Part shown: one piece after another, positions 28,407 to 35,955 of the stretch
Numbering within the stretch: position 1 is the stretch's first letter
Layout of the letters: every line of letters starts with the position of its first letter
NCBI RefSeq assembly: GCF_000931445.1
Contig: NZ_CP010849.1
Location: 2,852,001 to 2,916,000, forward strand
Direction: 5' to 3'
DNA length: 64,000 bases
DNA from: Streptomyces cyaneogriseus subsp. noncyanogenus
GTDB lineage: Bacteria; Actinomycetota; Actinomycetes; Streptomycetales; Streptomycetaceae
Program-made: the position numbers and the translations under genes
The notes under the pieces: generated by a model
The model's database searches: none
Told to the model about the DNA's origin: nothing
Seen by the model: only the letters and a program-made list of their open reading frames with translations

Positions 28407-29561
28407 GTGAAGGTCCTGCACGTCATCACGGGCCTCGGCGTCGGCGGCGCCGAGCAGCAGCTACGGCTGCTGCTGCGCCACCTTCCCGCGCGGTGCGAGG
28501 TGGTGACGCTCACCCACCCGGGCCCGGTCGCCGACGGCCTCCGCGCCGACGGGGTGCCGGTCGTCCACCTCGGCATGACCGGCAACCGCGACCTGTCCGC
28601 GCTGCCGCGCCTGACCCGTCTCGTCCGCGCCGGCCGCTACGACCTCGTGCACACCCACCTCTACCGGGCCTGCCTCTACGGCCGCCTCGCCGCGCGCCTG
28701 GCGGGCGTCCGCGCGGTCGTCGCCACCGAGCACTCCCTGGGCGAGACGCAGACGGAGGGCCGCCCGCTGACCGCGGGGGTGCGCGCCCTGTACCTGGCCG
28801 GGGAGCGGCTGGGCTCCACCACGGTCGCCGTCTCCCCCACCGTCGCCGCCCGGCTGCGGCGCTGGGGCGTGCCCGCCTCCCGGATCGAGGTCGTCCCCAA
28901 CGGCATCGACCTGGCCCGCTTCCGCTTCGACCCGGTCCGGCGGCACCGCACCCGGCGCCGGCTGGGGCTGCCCGACGACGCGTTCGTCGTGGGCGGCATC
29001 GGCCGGCTCGTCCCCGGCAAGCGGTTCGACGTCCTCGTCCGCGCCCTGGCCCGGCTGCCCGGCGACTGCCGGCTGCTGCTGGTCGGCGGCGGCCCCGACG
29101 AACACGTGCTGCGGCGCGAGGCCCGCCGGGCCGGGGTCGCCGACCGGGTGCTGCTCACCGGGGAACGCCCCGGCCTCCCCGACGGCTCCCCGGGCCCCGA
29201 CCTGCCGTCGCTGGCCTGCGCGATGGACGTGCTCGCCTCGCCGTCCCCGGAGGAGGCGTTCGGGCTGGCCGCGGTGGAGGGCCTGGCCTCGGGGCTGCCG
29301 GTGCTGTACGCCGCCTGCCCGGCGCTGGAGGACCTGCCCCCGCACACCGCGCCCGCCGCCCGGCGCGTCCCCTGCGGCGACGAGGAGTTCGGCCGCGCCC
29401 TGGCCGAGGTCCGCGCGGCGGGTCCCGGCCCGCGCACGGCACCGGAGGCCGCCCGCCACTACTGCATCACCCGCAGCGCCGCCCGGCTGATGGACGTGTA
29501 CGCCACCGCCCTGGCGCGGCAGTCGTTGTCCCCGGCACCCCAGGGAGTCAGCTCCGCATGA
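28407..29561 (+). CDS. Glycosyltransferase family 4
   Basis: 384 residues from GTG 28407, 12 bp after the deacetylase. It begins KVLHVITGLGVGGAEQQL, a classical GT4 start; VVPNGIDLARF and SPEEAFGLAAVEGLASGLP form the donor-binding C-terminal half. Second glycosyltransferase of the operon, so the repeat unit is at least three sugars including the initiating one. Its stop overlaps the next start (ATGA). Confidence 0.88.
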   Translation: MKVLHVITGLGVGGAEQQLRLLLRHLPARCEVVTLTHPGPVADGLRADGVPVVHLGMTGNRDLSALPRLTRLVRAGRYDLVHTHLYRACLYGRLAARLAGVRAVVATEHSLGETQTEGRPLTAGVRALYLAGERLGSTTVAVSPTVAARLRRWGVPASRIEVVPNGIDLARFRFDPVRRHRTRRRLGLPDDAFVVGGIGRLVPGKRFDVLVRALARLPGDCRLLLVGGGPDEHVLRREARRAGVADRVLLTGERPGLPDGSPGPDLPSLACAMDVLASPSPEEAFGLAAVEGLASGLPVLYAACPALEDLPPHTAPAARRVPCGDEEFGRALAEVRAAGPGPRTAPEAARHYCITRSAARLMDVYATALARQSLSPAPQGVSSA

Positions 29562-30346
29562 CCGAGAACGTGACCGAGAACGTGACCGAGAACATGACCG
29601 ACGACTGGAACGAGAACAGGTCCGCGCCCCGGACCGGCGGCGGCGTGCGGGGGGCCGGCGCCACCGGAACCGGCACCGCGCTCCCGGCCCTCTCCGCCGC
29701 ACCCGCCGCCGCCCGCCCCCGCGCCACCGTCCGGGCCCGCGCCAGGTCCCTGCCGCCCTGGTCGGTCCTGGCGGCCTGCACCCTGGCCGGCGGCCTGCTC
29801 GGCGGCGGCTACGGCCTGGTCAGAACACCGGCCTACACGGCGACGAGTTACGTCGTCGCCGTCCCGGCGCGGGCCGCCGACCCGGCGTCCGCGCTGGGCT
29901 TCGCCCAGGCTTACGGCCGGGTCGCCGCACAGGTGGCGGTGCTCGCCGACGCCCAGATGGCGGCGGGCGTACCGGCCGCGACGCTGAAGCGGAGCGTACG
30001 GACGGCGACCTCGCCGGACGCGCCGATGGTCGCGGTCAGCGCCACCTCCCACCGGCCCGATCTGGCCGCCGACATGGCCAACGCCGTCTCCGAGGCGCTG
30101 ACCCGGCACGCGGGCAACGCCTCCGGCTCCACCCACGTCACCCTCCGCTCGTTCGCCCGCGCCACCCGGCCCACCGAGCCGTCCTCGGCCCCGGCCGCCC
30201 TGACCGGTCTGGTCGGCGCGAGCGCGGGCGGCCTGCTCGGCGGGCTCGCGCTGCTGGTGCGGCCGCGCCGGGCCACCGGCGATCCCGGCCGGGCCGCCGC
30301 CGTACCGGCGCCCGCCACCGCCGCCGACGTGCGCGGGCAGTTGTGA
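29558..30346 (+). CDS. Wzz-like chain-length/polysaccharide co-polymerase protein
   Basis: 262 residues from ATG 29558. N-terminal tail with a 12-base tandem repeat giving TENVTENVTENM, then one membrane helix (about residues 69-88), an extracytoplasmic domain of about 125 residues and a second helix (about 214-234). This two-helix layout with YTATSYVVAVPA after the first helix is that of chain-length determinants. No tyrosine kinase domain is attached or adjacent. It would set polymer length with the polymerase above. GTGA overlap with the next gene. Confidence 0.75.
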   Translation: MTENVTENVTENMTDDWNENRSAPRTGGGVRGAGATGTGTALPALSAAPAAARPRATVRARARSLPPWSVLAACTLAGGLLGGGYGLVRTPAYTATSYVVAVPARAADPASALGFAQAYGRVAAQVAVLADAQMAAGVPAATLKRSVRTATSPDAPMVAVSATSHRPDLAADMANAVSEALTRHAGNASGSTHVTLRSFARATRPTEPSSAPAALTGLVGASAGGLLGGLALLVRPRRATGDPGRAAAVPAPATAADVRGQL

Positions 30347-31461
30347 CGCACCCGGCGTACACCACCGAACTGGTCACCGGCGAGCGTGCCTTCGCCGCGC
30401 TGGCACCCGAGTGGTCCCGGCTGCACCGGCGGTGCGCGACGGCGACCCCGTTCCAGAGCCACGCCTGGCTGCACTCGTGGTGGCTGTCGTACGGCCGTCG
30501 CGGCCGGCTGCGGCTGGTGCTGGTCCGGGAGGGCGGCGAACTGGCCGCCGCGGCGCCGCTGATGCGGGTGCGGCGCCCGCTCCCGGCGCTGGTGCCGCTC
30601 GGCGGGTGTCTCTCCGACTACGGGGACGTGCTGGTGGACGACGAGCGCGGGGACGCGGCCGTGGCCGCGCTCACCGACGCCCTGTACACCGCCGCCCGCA
30701 CCGCCCTGGTCGACCTGCGCGAAGTCCGGCCCGGCGGCGCGGCCGAGCGCGTCCACGACCGCTGGCGCGGGCCGCGGCGCCGGCTGGGCGACTCGCTGTG
30801 CCTGGAGCTGCCCGCCGCGCCCATGGCCGAACTGGTCGCCCGGCTGCCGTCGGCGAAGGCGCAGCAACGGGTCCGCGCCAAGCTGCGCAAGCTGGACGCC
30901 CTCGGGGTGAAGAGCCGCGCCGTCCTGCCGGAGGAGGTGGACGCGGCCCTGGGGCGGCTGCTGGAGCTGCACCGGTTGCAGTGGCAGGGGCGCAAGGTGA
31001 CGGGCGAGCATCTGAGGCCGCGCTTCCGCGAGCATCTGGTGCGGGCCGTGGGGCCGATGGTCCGCTCGGGGGACGCGGTGGTCACCGAGTTCCGGATGGC
31101 CGACGAGGTGGTGGCCGTGGACGTCACCCTGCGGTCGCCGGCGCTCGCGGGCGGCTATCTCTACGGCGCCCATCCCCGGCTGCGGGAGTGCAGGGCGGAC
31201 GTGGCCGTGATGCTGCTGGACGCCTGCGGCCGGCACGTGACGGGCGGGGAGCGGACGGGCGGCACGCTGAGCCTGCTGCGCGGCAACGAGCCGTACAAGC
31301 ACCACTGGCGCCCGGAGCCGGTGGTGAACCGGCGGCTGCTGCTGGCCCGGCGGCGCACGGCACCGCTGCTGGCGGCGGCGGCCGGCGGGGACGCGGCGCG
31401 GCGGCGCGGCAAGGAGGCGCTGCGGCGGTGGCGGGAGCGCGGGGGCGGCGGCGGGCCGTGA
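30343..31461 (+). CDS. GNAT/FemAB-like acyltransferase (CelD/BcsL type)
   Basis: 372 residues from GTG 30343. The domain begins PFQSHAWLHSWWLSYG and contains the second-half acetyltransferase fold (LLELHRLQWQGRKVTGEHLRP and DACGRHVTGGERTGGTLSLLRGNEPYK), typical of the CelD/BcsL group near polysaccharide genes. It probably adds acyl or aminoacyl groups to the polymer. The last 50 residues are Arg/Gly rich. Last gene of the eight-gene operon; the hairpin 31444-31478 covers its stop. Confidence 0.8.
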   Translation: MTHPAYTTELVTGERAFAALAPEWSRLHRRCATATPFQSHAWLHSWWLSYGRRGRLRLVLVREGGELAAAAPLMRVRRPLPALVPLGGCLSDYGDVLVDDERGDAAVAALTDALYTAARTALVDLREVRPGGAAERVHDRWRGPRRRLGDSLCLELPAAPMAELVARLPSAKAQQRVRAKLRKLDALGVKSRAVLPEEVDAALGRLLELHRLQWQGRKVTGEHLRPRFREHLVRAVGPMVRSGDAVVTEFRMADEVVAVDVTLRSPALAGGYLYGAHPRLRECRADVAVMLLDACGRHVTGGERTGGTLSLLRGNEPYKHHWRPEPVVNRRLLLARRRTAPLLAAAAGGDAARRRGKEALRRWRERGGGGGP

Positions 31462-31478
31462 CGAGGCCCGTCGCCGCC
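31444..31478. terminator. Bidirectional 14-bp terminator between convergent genes
   Basis: Arms 31444-31457 and 31465-31478 pair at 13 of 14 positions (GGCGGCGGCGGGCC with GGCCCGTCGCCGCC) around a 7-base loop. It overlaps the stop codon at 31459-31461 and lies 8 bp from the end of the GH26-like gene (31486). Confidence 0.65.
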
Positions 31479-31485
31479 CGGGGGG

Positions 31486-32934
31486 TCACCCGTCGCGCGA
31501 CCACCGGTCCAGACGCGTGCAGAGCGTGCCGACCAGCAGGCGCTCCACCCAGCCGCCCAGGTTCAGCGACGAGCAGCCGGCCGCGGGCCGGCTCGGCTGG
31601 GGCGCCGGGGCCGGCGTGGGGGCGGGGAGCGGAGCGGGGGCGGGGAGCGGGGCCGGCGGCGTGCCGGGGTCGCCGGTGCGCGCGGAGAGGACGGCCCGGT
31701 AGGCCGCGGCGGACCGGGGATTGTGGTCGCACTGCCACACGCCGTGCGGGCAGTAATCCGTCAGCGTGTGGTAAAGGGCTTGGTGCTCGTCCATCCACGC
31801 GAGCATTCCCCGCACGTATGCGGCGTTGTCACCGTTGCGAAAGAGCCCCCATTCAGGATAGGAAATGGGCTTGCCGTGGGCTTTCGCGAATTCGACGTGC
31901 GCCCGGAGTCCGTAGGGCTCCGCCACCTGTTCGTCGAAGGACATGCCGCGCGGCTGGTCGTACGCGTCCATGCCGATGATGTCGACGGTGTCGTCCCCCG
32001 GATAGCACTCCGTCCACGGAATGGCGTCCCGGCCGCGGCTCGGCGCGAAGTCGAACCGGAATTTCTGGCCCGGCACCGAACGCATGGTGGTGACGATCCT
32101 GTTCCAGTACGTCTTCCAGGCCGCCGGGTCCGGCCCGCAGCGATGGGTGTACGTGATGCCGTTCATCTCCCAGCCGAGCACGATCACCGTGTCGGGCGCG
32201 TTCAGCCGGACCAGCCGCTCGCCGAGAGCCCGGAAGTGGTGATCGAACCGCCCGGCCGCGCCCGCGCGCAGCAGCCGGCGCACCTCGTCGTCCGGGAGCC
32301 CCTCCTCGTTGCGCTCCAGCATCGGCACGTTGAGGACGAAGATCCGGTCGGGCTTCCCGTTCCGCCACCGGGCCCACTCGTCGAGGAAGCCGGGGGCGCC
32401 CGCGATGTTGCTCCAGCGGTCGCCCGGGAGGTAGGTGTGGCCGACGCGCAGCTCGGCGCCGCCCAGCCAGCGGCTGAGCTCGTCCATCCGGGTCACACCG
32501 GGCGAGCCGTAGTGGAGGTAGGCACCGAAGGCGGGGGTCCGCTCCCTCGGGTCCCTCGGGTCCTTGGGGTCCTTGGGGTCCTTCGGGTCTCCGGGGTCCT
32601 TCGGGTCCCTGGGGTCCTTGGGGTCCCTCGGGTCCTTGGGGTCCTTGGGATCCTTCGGCGTGCTCGTGATCGGCGGGGCCTGGGTGAGCTGCGGGACCGG
32701 TGGTGGCGCGGGGACGGCGGGCGTCCCGGGGACCGGGTCCGCCGCGGGGACGGCCACGGCCGGGCCGGACGGGGGCTCGGGTGCCGCCGGGGCCGGGGCG
32801 AGCGGCGCGGCGGCCCGGGCCGGACCCGCGCCCGCCGCGAATCCCGGGCCCGCGGCCAGCACGGCCGACGCCGTGACCGCCGCCGCGACGAACGCCAGCC
32901 GGCCGGACCGCGCCCGTGGCTGCTGTGGGGACAT
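31486..32934 (-). CDS. Secreted GH26-like glycoside hydrolase on a KDP-repeat stalk
   Basis: 482 residues from ATG 32934-32932. A signal peptide ends near residue 40, then an Ala/Pro-rich stretch and a linker of 13 tripeptide units (KDP/RDP/GDP), then the catalytic domain: YLHYGSPGV, the acid/base Glu in LGWEMNG, and the nucleophile Glu in SYPEWGLF. This is the pattern of GH26-type endo-beta-mannanases/glucanases. The C-terminus is Pro/Ala-rich, then a Cys-containing segment. Beside the exopolysaccharide operon it may trim the polymer made there. It is divergent from the ATP-grasp gene, with a 17-bp palindrome in between. Confidence 0.82.
   Translation of the reverse strand: MSPQQPRARSGRLAFVAAAVTASAVLAAGPGFAAGAGPARAAAPLAPAPAAPEPPSGPAVAVPAADPVPGTPAVPAPPPVPQLTQAPPITSTPKDPKDPKDPRDPKDPRDPKDPGDPKDPKDPKDPRDPRERTPAFGAYLHYGSPGVTRMDELSRWLGGAELRVGHTYLPGDRWSNIAGAPGFLDEWARWRNGKPDRIFVLNVPMLERNEEGLPDDEVRRLLRAGAAGRFDHHFRALGERLVRLNAPDTVIVLGWEMNGITYTHRCGPDPAAWKTYWNRIVTTMRSVPGQKFRFDFAPSRGRDAIPWTECYPGDDTVDIIGMDAYDQPRGMSFDEQVAEPYGLRAHVEFAKAHGKPISYPEWGLFRNGDNAAYVRGMLAWMDEHQALYHTLTDYCPHGVWQCDHNPRSAAAYRAVLSARTGDPGTPPAPLPAPAPLPAPTPAPAPQPSRPAAGCSSLNLGGWVERLLVGTLCTRLDRWSRDG
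32543..32659 (-). repeat. Thirteen 9-bp tandem repeats encoding the KDP stalk
   Basis: Units such as TCCCTCGGG, TCCTTGGGG, TCCTTCGGG follow each other without gaps over 117 bp. On the coding strand they read Lys/Arg/Gly-Asp-Pro. Copy number is likely to vary. Confidence 0.9.
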
Positions 32935-33032
32935 GCGGCTCCTCTTCCCGTTCTCGTACTGCCGAATTCGACTTCTCCCACCGGCGGAGCCCGACTTCTG
33001 CCGCCGCCCGCCGGAAACCTTTCTCCTGTTCC

Positions 33033-33049
33033 TGACTGACACTCAGTCA
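33033..33049. promoter_or_regulatory. 17-bp perfect palindrome in divergent promoter region
   Basis: TGACTGA (33033-33039), CAC, TCAGTCA (33043-33049). It lies 99 bp upstream of each gene's start (GH26-like leftward at 32934, ATP-grasp rightward at 33148), so a dimeric regulator could control both. Confidence 0.6.
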
Positions 33050-33147
33050 TATGAAAGACAATCACGCCACCGCCGCTACGGCTTTCGGGTGCCCCGATCG
33101 CCCGCACCGGTGAACCGGCACCCCTCCGACCCGAAAGAAGAAATCCC

Positions 33148-34446
33148 GTGTCGCTGTTCGACACCGGCGTTCCCGCCGTACTGCTGCGGATCGACCGGAA
33201 TCCCTTTCACCACGGAACGCTGGGTGCCGTGCGCTCGCTCGGCCGGGCGGGAGTGGCGGTGCACGTGGTCGCCGACTGCGCGAAAAGCCCCGTGGGCGCC
33301 TCCCGTTTCGTACGGCAGGTGCACGCACCGCCCCGGCCCGGGGCGTCCCCGGCCGAGATCGCGGACGTGCTGCGCCGGGTCGCCGCCCGGATCGCGCGTC
33401 CCGCCGTCCTAATCCCGATGGACGACGCGAGCGCCATCGCCGTGGCCCGGATGCGCGCGGAACTGGCGCCCGCCTATCTGCTGCCCGCGGCGCCGGGCAC
33501 GCTGCCCGGGCGCGTCGCCGACAAGGCGGAACTGGCCGGACTCTGCGCGGCCCTGGACCTCCCGCACCCGGTGACGGTGGTGCCGGACAGCCCGGCGGAG
33601 GCCGCCTCGGCCGCCCGCCGGCTCGGAGTGCCGCTGGTGGCGAAGTGGAGCCGGCCCTGGCTGCTGCCCGCGGACAGCGGGCTGCGCAGCACGGTGCTGG
33701 TGCGCTCGGCTCGGCAGGCACGGGAGTTGTACCTGCGGTCCGGCGAGGCGGGCTGCCGGCTGCTGTTGCAGGCGTTCCTGCCGCCGGGTGCGGACCGTGA
33801 CTGGTTCGCCCACGGGTACGCCGACCGCACCGGCGCGGTGCGCGCGGGCGGCTGCGGCCGCAAGACGCGTGCCCGGCCGCGCGGCGCGGGTCTGACGGCG
33901 GCCGGGTGCTGGACGCCCAACGCCCAGGTGCAGGCGCTCACCGAGCGGATCACCGGAGCGCTGGGCTACCGGGGCATCTTCGACCTGGACTTCCGCCGCT
34001 GCGGCTCGACGGGGCGCTACCACCTGCTGGACTTCAATCCGCGTCCGGGCGCTCAGTTCCGGCTGTTCACCGACGGCTCGGGCCTGGACGTCGTACGCGC
34101 CCTGCACCTGGATCTGACCCACCGTCCGCTGCCGGAGGGCGCGCCGCTGCCGGGGCGGGTGTTCGTGGTGGAGAACTACGCGCCGCTGACCGTCCTGCGG
34201 CCGGCGCCCGGCGGGCGCGAACTGGCCTGGCACGCGCGGGACGACCGGGCGCCCGGCCGGGCGCTGTGGGCCCTGTGGGGCCGCCATGCGGCGGGGCGGC
34301 TGGTACGGCGGTCACGGCGCGGGGAGCATCCGCAGGCGGCGCAGTGCCCGGCGGAGGGCGGCGTGGTGCTGCGGGCGGTCAGGGCGCCCTCCGTGCCCGG
34401 GCAGGCGGAGCCGGTCGAACCGGCCGAGGTGACGGGCAGTCGCTGA
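33148..34446 (+). CDS. ATP-grasp enzyme of the exopolysaccharide locus
   Basis: 432 residues from GTG 33148. Central ATP-grasp fold: VPLVAKWSRPW, DSGLRSTVLVRS, and the Mg-binding LLDFNPRPGAQFRLF. Such enzymes join a carboxyl to an amine or phosphate acceptor. The N-terminal half holds a preceding domain (VLIPMDDASAIAVARMRAEL). The C-terminal 60 residues are Arg/Gly rich and not conserved. Substrate unknown; the position suggests modification of a surface polymer. It ends convergent with the chaplin-like gene. Confidence 0.78.
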   Translation: MSLFDTGVPAVLLRIDRNPFHHGTLGAVRSLGRAGVAVHVVADCAKSPVGASRFVRQVHAPPRPGASPAEIADVLRRVAARIARPAVLIPMDDASAIAVARMRAELAPAYLLPAAPGTLPGRVADKAELAGLCAALDLPHPVTVVPDSPAEAASAARRLGVPLVAKWSRPWLLPADSGLRSTVLVRSARQARELYLRSGEAGCRLLLQAFLPPGADRDWFAHGYADRTGAVRAGGCGRKTRARPRGAGLTAAGCWTPNAQVQALTERITGALGYRGIFDLDFRRCGSTGRYHLLDFNPRPGAQFRLFTDGSGLDVVRALHLDLTHRPLPEGAPLPGRVFVVENYAPLTVLRPAPGGRELAWHARDDRAPGRALWALWGRHAAGRLVRRSRRGEHPQAAQCPAEGGVVLRAVRAPSVPGQAEPVEPAEVTGSR

Positions 34447-34562
34447 GCGGCGGCCCGTCCCCCGGGGCACGCCGGGCGAGGCGTCGGCGGCGGGGCGTGC
34501 CCGCGCCGCCGACGCCTCGGCGAGTAAGTCGTGGGGAGGCGCGCGGGCGCGCGGGAACGACG

Positions 34563-34598
34563 ACGGCCTCCACGACCACGACGGGTCGTGAAGGCCGT
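34563..34598. terminator. 15-bp hairpin between convergent genes
   Basis: Arms 34563-34577 and 34584-34598 match at all but one position (ACGGCCTCCACGACC with GGTCGTGAAGGCCGT). Confidence 0.7.
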
Positions 34599-34689
34599 TG
34601 CGGCATGCGCCCCCGGGGGTGCCGGTGCTGTCACGACCGGCGGGGCGGTGCACCGGCCGCGGCGGGACCGGGGCCGGTGCGGGGCCGTT

Positions 34690-35442
34690 CTACTGGCGCG
34701 GCATCGTGCGCCGCCCGCGGCGGTACAGCACCGCTCCGCCGGCGAGGAGCACGGTGCTCGCGGCCGCGGTGGACAGGAGCGCACCGGCGCCCGTCTCGGC
34801 CAGCGAGGGCGGGTCCTCGTCGTCGGCGGGCGGCTCCACCTCGGCCGCCGGGGGCTTCTCCTCCGCCGGCGGCGTCACCTTGTCGTCGGCGGGCGGCGGG
34901 GTCTCCTTCGGCGTGTGGTCCACGGGGGGCGTCACCCCGTGGCCGTAGCCGTCGTCGCCGTAACCGCCGTCCTCGTCGGCGCAGGTCACCAGGCTCAGCG
35001 TGCTCATGGCGTCGGCCAGGGCGCCGCAGAACAGCCCCGACTCCTCGTCGGTGATCTGCACGGTGCTGCGCGAGCCTTCGTCGGCCGAGGCCTCGGCCTG
35101 GGCCCGCCCGAGGAGTCCGGAGACCACGTCGCCGGGTCCGGAGCCGTGGCTGTCCGGGCCCCGCTCGCCGGGTTCCTGGTCGTGGTCGGCGGAGGTTGCC
35201 TCCGGGTCGTCGGCGCACGCGTCGCCGAACACCGGGTCCAGCACGTCGGTCGCGTGGGCCGTGTCGCCGCACGGCTCCGCCGGCGCGTGGTCCGGGGCCT
35301 GGACGGTGTCGCCGGACGAGGCGCCCGGCACATTCATGGCACTGCCGTCCGCCTGCGTGTCGGCAAAGGCGGAACTGCCGCACAGGGACAGAACGCTCGT
35401 CGCAGCGACGGCGAACACTCCCCTGCTCAGGGTCTGTCGCAC
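34690..35442 (-). CDS. Acidic long-chaplin-like, sortase-anchored surface protein
   Basis: 250 residues from GTG 35442-35440, with AGGAAG upstream. A signal peptide ends near residue 28. Residues 44-80 align with a chaplin domain position for position: Cys58 and Cys76 are 18 apart as in chaplins, and GDTVQAP, CGDT, VLDPVFGDAC correspond to GNTVQVP, CGNT, LLNPAFGNxC, but the buried Val/Ile/Leu/Asn positions have become Asp/Ala/Glu/Thr. A second, weaker domain lies at 125-156 (STVQI..., Cys139/Cys154). A Pro/Asp/Glu-rich region leads to LAETG (214-218), a hydrophobic span and RRGRR, so it is sortase anchored, as long chaplins (ChpA-C) are. Whether it still forms fibres is doubtful. Confidence 0.82.
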   Translation of the reverse strand: MRQTLSRGVFAVAATSVLSLCGSSAFADTQADGSAMNVPGASSGDTVQAPDHAPAEPCGDTAHATDVLDPVFGDACADDPEATSADHDQEPGERGPDSHGSGPGDVVSGLLGRAQAEASADEGSRSTVQITDEESGLFCGALADAMSTLSLVTCADEDGGYGDDGYGHGVTPPVDHTPKETPPPADDKVTPPAEEKPPAAEVEPPADDEDPPSLAETGAGALLSTAAASTVLLAGGAVLYRRGRRTMPRQ

Positions 35443-35545
35443 TCTCGTTGTCTTCCTGCTGGTGGTGATGGGAATGCCTGCCCTGGCCCGCGTACGGGGG
35501 CCGGGGCCGGCCGTGGCGCAGCCGGGAGGCTGGTGCGGGACGACC

Positions 35546-35773
35546 TCAGTCGTTGGTGCACTTGTTGCCGTACGCCGGATTCAGGAGGCCGACGCCGTTC
35601 ACGGTGTTGCCGCACACGTTGACCGGAATGTGCACCGGGACCTGCACGACATAGCCGGTCAGACCGCCGGAGGAACCGGCGGCGGCCTCGGCCACCGCGT
35701 CGGCGAAGGCCGGGGCGGCAGAGCCGCCCAGGGCGACGACCGCGCCCGTGACGACTGCGGCGCTCCTCTTCAT
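35546..35773 (-). CDS. Short chaplin
   Basis: 75 residues from ATG 35773-35771, RBS GGGGAAG. Signal peptide to about residue 25 (AFADA) and one full chaplin domain: GYVVQVPVHIPVNVCGNT, GLLNPAYGN, with Cys54 and Cys72. It forms hydrophobic amyloid fibres on aerial hyphae and spores. It is directly upstream of, and on the same strand as, the acidic chaplin-like gene (103 bp between), mirroring the paired long-short chaplin arrangement known from S. coelicolor (chpA-chpD). Confidence 0.93.
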   Translation of the reverse strand: MKRSAAVVTGAVVALGGSAAPAFADAVAEAAAGSSGGLTGYVVQVPVHIPVNVCGNTVNGVGLLNPAYGNKCTND

Positions 35774-35955
35774 GGACTTCCCCTTCTCTGCGGTCATGCC
35801 TGGGACGACGGACGGAACCGCGCGAGCACGACATGGACGGCTCGCACCATGACCCGCAGGCTGCCAACGAGAAGAAGGCACCTGAAGAAACCTCACCGAA
35901 GGGACGACACAGTAGATTTCACTCGAATGTCCCAGAGCGCGGGAGCATCCGGGTG

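Noticed and set aside
32543..32659. Short regular repeats that look like a CRISPR array
   Set aside because: Units are 9 bp with no spacers and lie in frame inside a secreted protein; no cas genes are present.
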